From JBBDYH01 sp040901795 (GTDB taxonomy: Bacteria; Planctomycetota; Planctomycetia; Pirellulales; JALHPA01), in NCBI GenBank assembly GCA_040901795.1, contig JBBDYH010000074.1, forward strand, positions 1-26,183: DNA of 26,183 nt. Direction: 5' to 3'. The notes beneath the pieces were generated by a model. That model was not told where the DNA came from, ran no database searches, and saw only the letters and a program-made list of their open reading frames with translations. Below, in pieces: positions 1-8,830 of the stretch; the first letter of the stretch is position 1, and each line of letters begins with the position of its first letter. The position numbers were made by a program, and so were the translations under genes.

Positions 1-11
1 GCCGCGGCGGA

Positions 12-61
12 CGTTCCCAGGCAGAGCCTGGGAACGAGCGGAGGCAGAGCCTGGGAACGAG
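12..61. repeat. Palindromic intergenic repeat, one full and one half copy
   Basis: CGTTCCCAG (12-20) and CTGGGAACG (28-36) form a perfect 9-bp stem around a 7-base loop. The 19-bp unit starting GGCAGAGCCTGGG at 20-38 recurs exactly at 43-61. It lies about 35 bases beyond the end of the kinase gene. It could form a hairpin 3' of that transcript, but there is no T-run, so a terminator role is not shown. Confidence 0.7.
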
Positions 62-94
62 CACATCGTAGCAGGTCGTACGCGGGCGTGGCTA

Positions 95-3000
95 CTATTC
101 CGCCGTCGCTTTCGGCTCAACGGCGACCGCGGTTTCGGGAGAGGATTTCTCGAGGAGCACAGCCTCCGCCTCGCGAAGCAGGATGTCGCCCATGTACCAG
201 TCGTGCCAGGCGTCCGAACCTTGGAGCGGCGTGATCGCACGAGCCTGGGCCGCTTTCGCCTTGGCGAGAGCGTCGCGAGCTTCTTTCAGTTGGACGAGCT
301 GCGCGTGAGCCATGGATTTGAGCACGTTGCCGGGTACGGCAAGGCTATGTGTCGTGGCCGAGTTGGAGTGGCCCAGACCCTGATCGGCCCACTCCAGCGC
401 GGCGGCGTAATTGCCTAGGCGATATTCGGCCAGGCCCTTAACGATTTGCGCCCAGGGGAGCACCCAGTGATTCTTTTCGACGGCCTTCTGCAACGACCGT
501 TCGGCCAACGGAGCAAGTTTCTTCCAGTCGGCGCCCGACTCGGACCAGAACAAAGAGCCCTTAGCGACGCGCTCGTAAATCTCAATTTGTTGCTGCTCGG
601 TCCCGGCGAACTTCTGAGCCATAACTTCGGCGGCGCGCCGATAAGCCTCGGCTTGCTCCGCTTGAGCTAGCAAGGAAAGCAGCCGGTAGTGCGGCCAATG
701 ATCGGTCGGCTTGAGCCGGATCAGCATCCGCCAGTCATCGATTGCTTCTTGGAGCTGGCCGGCCTGGGCAAGCAGATGAGCGCGCGAGTCCAAAAGCGTT
801 TGGTCCTGGGGATTCCTTTCCAGCCGGTTGGAAACTTCGTCCGCTCGGCGGAGCAACCGTTCGCGCTGGCGTTCGGGCGTATTGAGCCGATATCGCGCCA
901 GCTCATCGGGCGTCAGGTCGCGTCCGGCAAGGCGGCGCGCTTCATCGATTAAACCCGACGGATCAAGCCGCCACAAATGGACGCCGTTCCAGGTACTGAC
1001 CGCGACCCACCGGCCATTGGGGCTGAAGAGGAACCTGCGGAAGTTCAGATCCCGCCGTTGCTCATTCTCGATATTCAGAGCGATCATTGTGTCTTGAAGT
1101 TGCTCGTCGCGGAGATCCCAAAGCAGCACATCACCGTCTTGGCTGGCCGAAATGAGCCAAGCGCCATCGGGACTAACGGCCAGGCCGTCGATCGACTGCT
1201 CTTGCCCGCGAAGTATTCGGTACTCGGTGGCGGCGTTCTGACTGTTTCGGTCCCAGAGATGCACAGTTTGACTTTCACTTGCAGCAACAAAGCGTCCGTC
1301 GCGGCTCAGCGCCATGCGTTGAGTATTTCGAGCCTCATTGGTCATGGTCAAAGTTTGCGGCGCGCCAAGCATACCGTCGTCGGCAATCGGCCGAAGATGA
1401 GCGCCTCCCGCGGCGACCGCCAACCAGCGACCATCGCCACTGAACGCTAGTGAGTCGTCGGTGGCGTACACATCCTGTCCCAGGAGGTCATGCTCGGAAG
1501 TACGCGGTGGATCGGCGGTCAGGTTCCAAAACGAGAGCCTCGCGCGCGGCGAGCGCGGATCTGGACGTCGATAGGCGGCCAGCCAACGACCGTCCGGGCT
1601 AAAAACCGGCTGAAGAACATCCTGCCCAAGGTCGCGGGCACGCACAGTTGAATCGCTGCTCCGCAGGTTCCATAGCTCCCAACGATTGTTGACCTGTGTG
1701 AGCAACCAATCTCCGTTGGGACTGATGACGACGGCGTTGAAATAGCTGTGCGAGTCCTTCGTCACGACTTTGTGCGGTAAGTGTGCGCCAGGAACGCCCA
1801 TGCGACCCGGGGCACGGGGATCCAAAAACTGCTGCAGCCATCTGCCCCCCGCGACGGCCGGCTGCCACACGGCGCTCTTCGGATCTGGCGCGGGCTGCAC
1901 CGCGCCACGTCTTGCTAACGACGGAGCTGCCTTGTCCTCCGCCTTTGGCTGTCGTCCTAAAAGCTGGTCGCTATGCAGATCGAATACACTAATCGCTTCC
2001 TCTGTCCTTAAGGCCAACCAGCGGCCGTCGTGCGATAGAGATTCGTCGTTGCTGGACCAGCTCAGGCCAAACGACCCGGGGCGTACCGCGACCGATGCCA
2101 CGACGCGACTTACGTCGTCCGGATTAACAACCTGTACGTCGGTCCCACCGCGCAGAATCACCAGGTTGCCATCGTCGCGAATTGCGACCTCTCGGGCATC
2201 CAGTTTCGCGGTGCCGGCCTGCAGACCGGCGCGTCCCGGGGTTTCTGTCATTAAATCCCACAATCGCAAGGTTGCATCCGAACCCCGCGTGACGAGCCAT
2301 CGCTCGCCGAGTCCCAAGGAAGCACGTACGCGCCCTGCCAACCCGAGAAACGGCAAGTGCATCGGTTGAGCGCCTGTCCCGAAGCCGGTCAATTTGCCGC
2401 CGCCGAGAGTCACCTCGATCGTGCGATTTGGGCTGCTGTCGTGACCGTGAAGTGCCATACCCGTCGCCTGTGGGTTTCGTCTCCACAAATCCCAGAGGCG
2501 TGGCGCGTCGCCCTCGCACGTCGAAACGAGCCAACGTCCGCTGGCGCTTAGCACGAGTTTAATGGGCGCGTTCCCGGCATGGCGCCCGACGACAAGACGG
2601 GACCTGCTTGGATCTTTGGCTTTTAGATTCCACTGGCTGATGACTCCCTGGTAATCGACTGCCAGCAGCCACCGCGCGTCACGGTCGGTGATGAGGTCCT
2701 GCGCGCGGTCGATCGACGTGACGGGAGGGAGATCGCCTCGTTCGTCAGCTTCGCGGAGTGGGATGGTCGCTAGCGGCGTCTTCCATTTTTCGTCAGAGTC
2801 GGCAGTCAGGTCCCATAACGTGATCTGATCACCGGCAGCCACAGCCAACGAACGGCCGTCGGGCAGCAATCGACACAGTGGGATGCCATACAACCGCCCG
2901 CGGCCTAAAGGCACTTCGCGCCACGACTGGAACGGATCGTTCGCGCTGAGGTCCCAAACTCGAAGCCAAGAATTTTGGCCAGAGTAATTGAGGGCCATCA

Positions 3001-4828
3001 ACCAGCGATCATCGGGGCTGGTTTCGATGCTGTGGATATTGCTAGCCTTGGCATCAGTGAGTTGGCGCGGGGTTGGCGTGGTCTCGCGCTGATCGAGGCT
3101 CCACAAACTGGGAACGCGCGCCTGGTCGATGGTTAGTGCCCACCGGCCGTTGGCGCTAATGGCGAACGTATTGAATTGAGTGTTTGCGGCCTTGAGGACG
3201 ATCGGGGAATCGCTGGCGGGTTCAGCCGCTAAGTCCCACAGGGTAATCATGTCCCACGACCTGGCCGCAAGCCAACGTGCGTCGTGACTGAACATCGCCT
3301 GGTTCACAGGCTGTCGCTCGGCGGCTAGCGGGATCTCGCGAACTGCCTGGGCAAGGTTGTCGGCTTGCAAATCCCAGAGATGAAGCTTCCGTGAATTTTT
3401 GTTCTCGCCCAAAGTCACCAACCAGCGGCCATCGGGACTAACGGCCATGGCGCGATGGTTCGATGCCGATGCCACGACGAGCTTGCTTGTTTCCGCCGGG
3501 TTTTCGGCGGCCAGATCCCAGCGCCGCACGCTTTGCCAATCGCTGGTATAGAGCCAGCGGCCGTTCGGCGTGACCTCCATAAAGTTCAGGGAGCTTCGAT
3601 GTCCCATCATCGGACGGCCGCCGATGTTATCGAGCGCTTCGCGAAGGGCCTGATGAGCCGCCGAGCGAATGGGTTCATTTTTGCGGCGTGTCGTTTCGAC
3701 CGCTTCGGCGGCTAAGAGCAAGGCGCGCTGGGGATAGCGCTGCCGACTATCCTTGGCATTCACGGCCAGCCGCATCGCGTCGGCTTCGCGGAGACGTTGT
3801 TCAGTTTCGGCCCGCGCTTCGCGTTCGTTCTTGGCCGCGCTTTTCGCTTGGGCGAGTGCCGCGGCTAACTTCGTGCCGCTGTCTTCGGCGAGTTTCCGTT
3901 GCGCCTCGGCGAGCCGTTTTGCCGCTTCTGCATCACGGCGTCGCGCTTCGGCAAGCCCCTCGGCCTGCAGTGCCGCTTCGCGCTCGACAGCCATGTCTTG
4001 TTCGGCTTGGGTGGCTCGAAAGGCCTGCCAGCCGCTGACGATAATGCCGCCGAGGAGGACCAGAACGATCGTGACCGCGGCTACAATCGCAGCACGATTG
4101 CGGCGGATGTATTTCTGTAAGCGATACGTGGCCGACGGTGGGCTGGCCTCGACCGGCTGATTGTTCAGGTGCCGTTCGATATCGGCCGCCAGCGCACTGG
4201 CCGATTCATAGCGCCGCGTGCGCTCCTTCTCCAGCGCCTTGGCGACGATCCAGTCCAGCTCACCCTTCAGGCTCTGTGCCAGCTTCGATGGCTCCGTGTC
4301 GCGACGGCGAGCGATGTCCGCGGCCTGGCCGGCTAACCCCGCGACGCGGCGGCTGGGGGGCGGCGGCTCCTCTTCGTGGATCACGTTGAGCATCGTCACG
4401 AAGTCAAGCTGCTTGATCCGTTGATGACCCAGAGGAGTGTCGCCGCAAAGCAACTCGTAAAGCACCGCGCCGAGCGAATACACGTCGCTGCGCGTATCGA
4501 CGTCGAGGCCGCCCAAGCCCGCCTGCTCGGGACTCATGTAGTCCGGCGTGCCGACAAGCTGGCCGTATTGCGTGTACAACGTCCGCTCGGTGAGCCGCTG
4601 GGTCGTAGCCTTGGCGATGCCGAAGTCGATGATCTTGGCTACCGGCTGATCGTCGCGGACCGTGACCAGGATGTTGCTGGGCTTGAGGTCGCGATGGATA
4701 ATTCCCTTTTGATGCGCGTGCTGGACCGCACGGCATACCGGCATAAAGAGCTCCAGCCGCTGGCGCAGCGGCAGACGGCGCTGGTCGCAATAGTTGGTGA
4801 TCGGTACGCCCTGGACCAGCTCCATCAC
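95..4828 (-). CDS. Ser/Thr protein kinase with WD40 and TPR repeats (main body, 5' end frameshifted)
   Basis: This is the main part of a planctomycete-type receptor-like kinase. The catalytic loop HRDLKPSN, the DFG motif (DFGIAKA), GTPDYMSPEQA and SDVYSLGAVLYELL are all present, so the C-lobe looks active. A membrane helix follows at about residues 245-265, then a charged Ala/Glu/Arg-rich coiled coil (about 270-360). About 15 WD40-like blades ending in LWDL-type motifs come next (about 405-1340), enough for two propellers, and the C-terminus has TPR-like helices (about 1370-1560). The kinase would be cytoplasmic and the propellers on the other side of the membrane. The first ATG here falls at kinase subdomain V (VMELVQG). 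The N-lobe is encoded just upstream in another frame (4863-5195). Removing one base near 4888-4890 joins them into a protein of about 1699 residues. The substrate is unknown. Confidence 0.9.
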   Translation of the reverse strand: MMELVQGVPITNYCDQRRLPLRQRLELFMPVCRAVQHAHQKGIIHRDLKPSNILVTVRDDQPVAKIIDFGIAKATTQRLTERTLYTQYGQLVGTPDYMSPEQAGLGGLDVDTRSDVYSLGAVLYELLCGDTPLGHQRIKQLDFVTMLNVIHEEEPPPPSRRVAGLAGQAADIARRRDTEPSKLAQSLKGELDWIVAKALEKERTRRYESASALAADIERHLNNQPVEASPPSATYRLQKYIRRNRAAIVAAVTIVLVLLGGIIVSGWQAFRATQAEQDMAVEREAALQAEGLAEARRRDAEAAKRLAEAQRKLAEDSGTKLAAALAQAKSAAKNEREARAETEQRLREADAMRLAVNAKDSRQRYPQRALLLAAEAVETTRRKNEPIRSAAHQALREALDNIGGRPMMGHRSSLNFMEVTPNGRWLYTSDWQSVRRWDLAAENPAETSKLVVASASNHRAMAVSPDGRWLVTLGENKNSRKLHLWDLQADNLAQAVREIPLAAERQPVNQAMFSHDARWLAARSWDMITLWDLAAEPASDSPIVLKAANTQFNTFAISANGRWALTIDQARVPSLWSLDQRETTPTPRQLTDAKASNIHSIETSPDDRWLMALNYSGQNSWLRVWDLSANDPFQSWREVPLGRGRLYGIPLCRLLPDGRSLAVAAGDQITLWDLTADSDEKWKTPLATIPLREADERGDLPPVTSIDRAQDLITDRDARWLLAVDYQGVISQWNLKAKDPSRSRLVVGRHAGNAPIKLVLSASGRWLVSTCEGDAPRLWDLWRRNPQATGMALHGHDSSPNRTIEVTLGGGKLTGFGTGAQPMHLPFLGLAGRVRASLGLGERWLVTRGSDATLRLWDLMTETPGRAGLQAGTAKLDAREVAIRDDGNLVILRGGTDVQVVNPDDVSRVVASVAVRPGSFGLSWSSNDESLSHDGRWLALRTEEAISVFDLHSDQLLGRQPKAEDKAAPSLARRGAVQPAPDPKSAVWQPAVAGGRWLQQFLDPRAPGRMGVPGAHLPHKVVTKDSHSYFNAVVISPNGDWLLTQVNNRWELWNLRSSDSTVRARDLGQDVLQPVFSPDGRWLAAYRRPDPRSPRARLSFWNLTADPPRTSEHDLLGQDVYATDDSLAFSGDGRWLAVAAGGAHLRPIADDGMLGAPQTLTMTNEARNTQRMALSRDGRFVAASESQTVHLWDRNSQNAATEYRILRGQEQSIDGLAVSPDGAWLISASQDGDVLLWDLRDEQLQDTMIALNIENEQRRDLNFRRFLFSPNGRWVAVSTWNGVHLWRLDPSGLIDEARRLAGRDLTPDELARYRLNTPERQRERLLRRADEVSNRLERNPQDQTLLDSRAHLLAQAGQLQEAIDDWRMLIRLKPTDHWPHYRLLSLLAQAEQAEAYRRAAEVMAQKFAGTEQQQIEIYERVAKGSLFWSESGADWKKLAPLAERSLQKAVEKNHWVLPWAQIVKGLAEYRLGNYAAALEWADQGLGHSNSATTHSLAVPGNVLKSMAHAQLVQLKEARDALAKAKAAQARAITPLQGSDAWHDWYMGDILLREAEAVLLEKSSPETAVAVEPKATAE

Positions 4829-4862
4829 GAAATATGGGCGGCCGGAGGCGGTCGTGCCGGCA

Positions 4863-5195
4863 TCAACTACGCGGGCGATATTCGAGTGGGTCCATCAGGG
4901 CCAGGGCTTGCCGCTCGGCCTCGAACCGCGCGATGACCTGGGCCGTGTCGAGTCCTGCCTTGATGATCTTCAGCGCCACGCGGCGGCGGACCGGGCGGTC
5001 TTGTTCGGCCAGATAGACGGTGCCCATGCCCCCTTCGCCCAGTTCATCGAGCAGCTTGTACGGCCCGATCGTGCCGCCGATTTTCTCGACGGCCTGGCCC
5101 CGCAACGAAGTGGTCTGCGGTTCGGTGCCCACGGGATCGAGCCCAATCGTCGGCTCGTCGGCCTTGACTTCGGCGTCTTCCCGCTGCTTGGCCAT
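4863..5195 (-). pseudogene. N-terminal part of the same kinase, separated by a +1 frameshift
   Basis: This 110-codon frame carries the kinase N-lobe: the glycine-rich loop GEGGMGTVYLAE, the ATP-binding lysine in VALKII, and the helix ending in ERQALALMD. It then runs out of frame to a stop. If one G of the GGG at 4888-4890 (plus strand) is dropped, the reading continues as DHSNIARVVDAGTT and on into VMELVQG, which is the normal kinase sequence. The chosen start is ATG at 5195, preceded by GGAG about 10 bases upstream. The same frame stays open upstream to 5597, but that stretch overlaps the nucleotidyltransferase-like gene and does not look like protein. Because both parts are otherwise intact, the break is either very recent or an assembly error. 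Confidence 0.8.
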
Positions 5196-5358
5196 GGGCG
5201 GAAAGCTCCGCAAGGGGACCGAGAATGATTTAGCGATTGTAAACCACGCCACGCCGCTCGACAAAGCAAATATCAATGCGGCGCACAGCATCCTACGTTT
5301 GCCGACGAAGGAAATAGCCAAATGCGTGGGCCTCGCGGGCTCGGCCCACCCTACCGGC

Positions 5359-5829
5359 CTACGTTTGGCGTCGCAGCAAATAATCGCGAAAGGCACGTAG
5401 GCGAGGTAGTGATTCGCGGTCCTTCTGGCGGCCCGCCGCTTCCTTGCTGGCGATAATGTCGTCGATGTGACAAACCGGGAATCCCTCGATTTCCACGCGG
5501 CGCTGCCAGGCATCCTCAAATCGCTCGATGCCGTCGGGTGCAAAAACAAGATCGAGGTCGAAGGGACCATTCTTGAGCTGGACGAAATCCTTGCCACGCA
5601 TGACTTCGGCGGCCTGGTTGTCAGTCAACTCGAAGCCGAGTTCGCGGAGCGCCGCCACCAAGGCACGTCCGTTCGCTTCGCTGCGTCGCACGAAGATATA
5701 GACCTCCTGCGTGGTGTCTGGAAAGCCTAGTAAGATGGCGCCCGACCTACCCAAAAACAGGTATTCCGCCCGATGTCGCGAGAAGGCATCGCGGATTTCC
5801 TCGGCCTGGCGATATTCAAACGCGGCCAT
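5359..5829 (-). CDS. Nucleotidyltransferase-fold protein, degenerate active site
   Basis: This 156-residue protein resembles the small nucleotidyltransferase-like proteins often found in toxin-antitoxin-like pairs. The fold signature is visible as FLGRSGAILLGFPDTTQ (about residues 25-41), followed by the helix RALVAALRELGFEL and the late motif HIDDIIASKEAAGRQKD (about 121-137), which is typical of the family. Family members normally read GG-A---HG--R-T-D-D with a DxD metal motif. Here the corresponding positions read E42-V-Y44, so metal binding and transferase activity are doubtful. The start ATG at 5829 overlaps the end of the upstream gene by 14 bases, so the two are probably co-translated. 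The kinase gene starts 163 bases downstream on the same strand. The family assignment is inference from motifs. Confidence 0.75.
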   Translation of the reverse strand: MAAFEYRQAEEIRDAFSRHRAEYLFLGRSGAILLGFPDTTQEVYIFVRRSEANGRALVAALRELGFELTDNQAAEVMRGKDFVQLKNGPFDLDLVFAPDGIERFEDAWQRRVEIEGFPVCHIDDIIASKEAAGRQKDRESLPRLRAFRDYLLRRQT

Positions 5830-6046
5830 AGCCTAACCAGGAGGGGAGGTTTTCCTCGCACCAGCGGCGATAGTCGGCGGTGGTATCGAAAGAACGATAT
5901 CGCTCGTCGTCCAGGACCGGCTTGTAGGTGCGAATAAAGGAATAGCGGAACCGCAGCGGCAGCGGCCGGCGAGCAGCGGCCTCGAACTCGGCGAGCCATT
6001 CGCCCGAAATAGGGTCGTCTGACGGACTAGAAGGTCGTTCAGTCAC
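5816..6046 (-). CDS. Small hypothetical protein, middle gene of the cassette
   Basis: This 76-residue protein has no recognised domain. It has an acidic N-terminus and a conserved-looking aromatic tail (RYRSFDTTADYRRWCEENLPSWLGYG is summarised here by its FDTTADYRRW and LPSWLGYG parts). The start is GTG at 6046 and overlaps the upstream stop as GTGA. Its own stop overlaps the next gene by 14 bases. Such overlaps imply translational coupling and a fixed stoichiometry with the nucleotidyltransferase-like protein, so it could be an antitoxin-like or chaperone-like partner. No function can be read from the sequence itself. Confidence 0.65.
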   Translation of the reverse strand: MTERPSSPSDDPISGEWLAEFEAAARRPLPLRFRYSFIRTYKPVLDDERYRSFDTTADYRRWCEENLPSWLGYGRV

Positions 6047-6444
6047 GGCGCTGCTTTCCGTTTCGCCCGATCCGCCGTCATTGCCTTTAACCGGACTGCG
6101 GGAAGCCGCTTCAGCCGCTGATTCTGCGGATCGACCTCGATCCCTACCGATTCCAACGCCGTGACGCCAAGGAGAGGTTCGGCATCGTCTTCGACGAAAA
6201 TGACTGTCGCGCCGACTACTTCGCCCATGAACTCGATGCGCGCTACGGCAACATTCAGCACGAGTTCTGTGCCGTCCGCTAACTCATAAGCACGGCGTCC
6301 TTCAGGCAGAAGTCCAATCTCCCTGAGGCGGTTGCCGGGGACATAACAATCGATCGCGCCCGTATTGACGAGAAACAATCCCTCCCAGCGCCGATTGGAG
6401 TCGGCGGGGTTTACGACAGCAACGGTGACCTGTGTAGCGCCCAT
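6043..6444 (-). CDS. Retropepsin-like (clan AA) aspartic protease homologue, catalytic Asp replaced
   Basis: This 133-residue protein matches the length and order of the small bacterial retropepsin-like proteins. It has an opening strand VTVAVVNPAD, the flap and active-site region GLFLVNTGAIDCYVP, then RRAYELADGTEL, and the C-terminal signature EPLLGVTALESVGIEVDP. The family active site is D-T/S-G; here residue 27 is Asn (LVNTG), so proteolysis is unlikely unless the assembly is wrong. ATG at 6444 was chosen because GGAG lies 7 bases upstream and the protein then begins like its family. The longer frame to 6507 reads back into the tRNA terminator. It is the first gene of the cassette and overlaps the next start as GTGA. 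Confidence 0.8.
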   Translation of the reverse strand: MGATQVTVAVVNPADSNRRWEGLFLVNTGAIDCYVPGNRLREIGLLPEGRRAYELADGTELVLNVAVARIEFMGEVVGATVIFVEDDAEPLLGVTALESVGIEVDPQNQRLKRLPAVRLKAMTADRAKRKAAP

Positions 6445-6490
6445 TCGTGATCTCCGACTGCCAGTATAATGAGAAGGCGCCTGTGGACAC

Positions 6491-6520
6491 AAAAAAAGCC
6501 GGCCCAAAGTGGGCCGGCTT
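6491..6520 (-). terminator. Rho-independent terminator of the initiator tRNA
   Basis: On the minus strand AAGCCGGCCC pairs with GGGCCGGCTT around an ACTTT loop, and the stem runs straight into a T-run. It begins 4 bases after the 3' end of the tRNA, in the right orientation to end its transcript. It also insulates the protease cassette that follows on the same strand. Confidence 0.9.
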
Positions 6521-6523
6521 AAG

Positions 6524-6597
<74 letters not shown>

Positions 6598-6653
6598 TCA
6601 TTTTAGATTGAGAAAGCCAAAGCCGCATTCGGCCAGTCGCCCTCGAATACGAA

Positions 6654-6682
6654 AGTATATCCGAATCCGGACTGACTGTCGA
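6654..6682 (-). promoter_or_regulatory. Promoter of the initiator tRNA
   Basis: On the minus strand TCGACA (6677-6682) is followed by a 17-bp spacer and TATACT (6654-6659). Each box matches the sigma-70 consensus at five of six positions. The predicted start lies about 50 bases before the tRNA. The rest of the gene-free stretch 6598-7033 shows nothing else that can be supported. Confidence 0.6.
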
Positions 6683-7033
6683 GGGCTCGTTCGGACTGCG
6701 ACAAGCGGCGGGAAGCCGTCTTAAGCAACCCCGCTTGCACGCCAGCTATTCAGTTACGGCGACGAAAGCCAAGTGGTTCATTTTTGTATCGGCATTTATT
6801 GGGCAAGGAGTCCATCTCGTGTGACTCATTTCGAAACGATTCGGTAAGACGCGGTCAACGACAAGGGTTCGAATCGCCTCGCCGGAAGCTTCGTTCGCAC
6901 AAAAACTTGCCAGGTTGCCCGGCACGTTCTACGCAGGTACACTCAATTCTGGAACAATCGCCCGCGCCGCTCCGTTTCCGCACGTCTTGCGGGGCCCCGT
7001 CGCGGGATATCGTGTGCATTCGGGACTTGAGGC

Positions 7034-8767
7034 ATGGCCCACATCGATCCTCGCCAGCCCGGTCCTGCGCCGACCCCGTCCATCGGTGTCCCCATCGAGA
7101 TCGTGGACCCTGCGGTGCATGACCATTGGTTTCCGCCTCAGCGGACCGAGGGGGATGCGCCGATCCATCTTGCGCCGCAAATCGCTGCGCCGTCCACAAA
7201 AGCGAAGGACGCCTCTGTCAACGTCGCTAGTGCGGCCCCGGTCCCGGCTCGCCCTATTCCCGCGCGCCCGATCCAGGCTAGCCCGATTGCGGCTCCTGTC
7301 GCCCGCCCGGTGGCGCCACTGCCTGCAACCCCGCTCAAGGAGGGGCAAGCCGGACCTGACGAAGAGGAATCGTCCGATGACGAAGACGCCGTCGATGTCG
7401 CCGCACGGACCGCGCCGCCGTGGCTGTTGAGTACGCTCGTTCACATGCTGGTGCTCATCATCCTGGGACTGATGAGCACGATTGAGCCCAATCATGTGCC
7501 GGCGCTGATTGAATTGGACGTCTACGGAGACAGTCTAGGCGATGATCTGCTCGATGCCAGCGTCGAGATTGCGGCGCCGTCGCTGGAATCGGAGCTGGAA
7601 GCGCCGGCGTCGGCCTTGGTGGATCTTCCGGAGTTCAGCGAACCACTGCCCACGCTGCTGCCCGCGATGCCCCTGCTGGAGGGGAGCGGCGGCGATCGCG
7701 ATCTGCCCGCTCCCGACATGGGCTATGCCTTATCCGGCCGCGACAAAGCGCGCAAGAAGATCTTGCTCGGAAAGTACGGCGGCACCGACGAAACCGAAAA
7801 AGCCGTCGAGCGCGCGCTGGCCTGGCTGAAGCGAAACCAGCGCTCCGATGGATCGTGGAGCTTGATGGGCCCCTACGAGCATGGCGGCGTCTCAGAGAAC
7901 ACGGTGGCGGCGACAGCGATGGCGCTGTTGGCATTTCAGGGGGCCGGGCACACCCATCAAACAGGGGAGTACCAGCCGGTAGTCGAGAAGGCTTGGAAGT
8001 ACCTGCTGCGGCAGCAGAATGGCGAAGGGCTGTTTACAACGCAGTCGATACCGAATGCACATTTTTTCTACACTCACGGGCAGGCCACGATCGCGGTCTG
8101 CGAAATATATGGGATGACGAAGGATTCGAGGTTCCGGCCGGCAGCCGAACGGGCCATACAGTACTGCATCCGCAGCCAGTTTCCCGACGGTGGTTGGCGC
8201 TATGCGGTGCCCCGGAAAGAGGCCGATACATCGGTCACCGGTTGGATCGTGATGGGCCTGCAAAGCGCCAAGATGGGCGGTATTGAAGTTCCCCAGGATA
8301 CCTTCGATAACGTTTCGAAGTTTCTCGACTCCGTGGCCAAAGAAGACGGCAGCCAGTACGCGTACCAGGCACAGGACCTGATTCCGCGCGACGCAATGAC
8401 GGCTGAGGGGCTCTTGTGCCGGCAGTACCTGGGCTGGAAACGAGACGACCCGCGGCTCGTGAAGGGTGTCGAGTTTCTTACCAAGAACCTTGTCGGGCCT
8501 GGCAAGTATGACGTTTACTACTGGTACTACGCGACGCAGGTCTGCCATCACATGGAAGGCGAAGCGTGGGAGAAATGGAACGCCGCCATGCGAGTCGAAT
8601 TGCCGGCCATGCAGGTGAAGACGGGTGCGGAGGCGGGCAGTTGGGAACCGGACGAATGGGGGTCGCAGGTCGGCCGATTATATACGACGTGCCTGAGCAC
8701 CTACATGCTCGAGGTGTATTACCGGCATCTGCCGTTGTATACGAAGGTGTTTGAGGTGAAAGAGTAG
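7034..8767 (+). CDS. Membrane-anchored prenyltransferase/squalene-cyclase-repeat protein
   Basis: This 577-residue protein has an Ala/Pro-rich low-complexity N-terminus, one membrane helix (LLSTLVHMLVLIILGLM, about residues 131-150), an acidic linker, and an alpha/alpha-barrel of prenyltransferase-type repeats from about 250 to the end (for example ALAWLKRNQRSDGSWSL, AIQYCIRSQFPDGGWRY). The repeats show the QxxDGxW pattern of the squalene-cyclase superfamily. No DxDD or DCTAE catalytic motif is visible, so it may bind or scaffold rather than cyclise. Proteins of this design are common in Planctomycetes, and their function is not established. The ATG follows a weak TTGAGG. The stop TAG at 8765 is the first unit of a 7-bp repeat tract. 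Confidence 0.85.
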   Translation: MAHIDPRQPGPAPTPSIGVPIEIVDPAVHDHWFPPQRTEGDAPIHLAPQIAAPSTKAKDASVNVASAAPVPARPIPARPIQASPIAAPVARPVAPLPATPLKEGQAGPDEEESSDDEDAVDVAARTAPPWLLSTLVHMLVLIILGLMSTIEPNHVPALIELDVYGDSLGDDLLDASVEIAAPSLESELEAPASALVDLPEFSEPLPTLLPAMPLLEGSGGDRDLPAPDMGYALSGRDKARKKILLGKYGGTDETEKAVERALAWLKRNQRSDGSWSLMGPYEHGGVSENTVAATAMALLAFQGAGHTHQTGEYQPVVEKAWKYLLRQQNGEGLFTTQSIPNAHFFYTHGQATIAVCEIYGMTKDSRFRPAAERAIQYCIRSQFPDGGWRYAVPRKEADTSVTGWIVMGLQSAKMGGIEVPQDTFDNVSKFLDSVAKEDGSQYAYQAQDLIPRDAMTAEGLLCRQYLGWKRDDPRLVKGVEFLTKNLVGPGKYDVYYWYYATQVCHHMEGEAWEKWNAAMRVELPAMQVKTGAEAGSWEPDEWGSQVGRLYTTCLSTYMLEVYYRHLPLYTKVFEVKE

Positions 8768-8799
8768 GCGGTAGGCGGTACGCAGTAGGCGGTAGGCAT
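8765..8799 (+). repeat. Heptamer tandem repeat (TAGGCGG type) at a stop codon
   Basis: Five 7-bp units lie end to end: TAGGCGG, TAGGCGG, TACGCAG, TAGGCGG, TAGGCAT. The first TAG is the stop codon of the prenyltransferase-repeat gene. Because 7 is not a multiple of 3, TAG recurs in different frames along the tract, giving back-up stops in more than one frame. Confidence 0.85.
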
Positions 8800-8830
8800 T
8801 GGTGGAACGCTTACGGCTGGTAGCGGTACC

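Noticed and set aside
6862..6890. Possible tRNA fragment around GGGTTCGAATCGCC
   Set aside because: A T-loop-like word is present but the T-stem does not pair and no acceptor or anticodon arm can be found.
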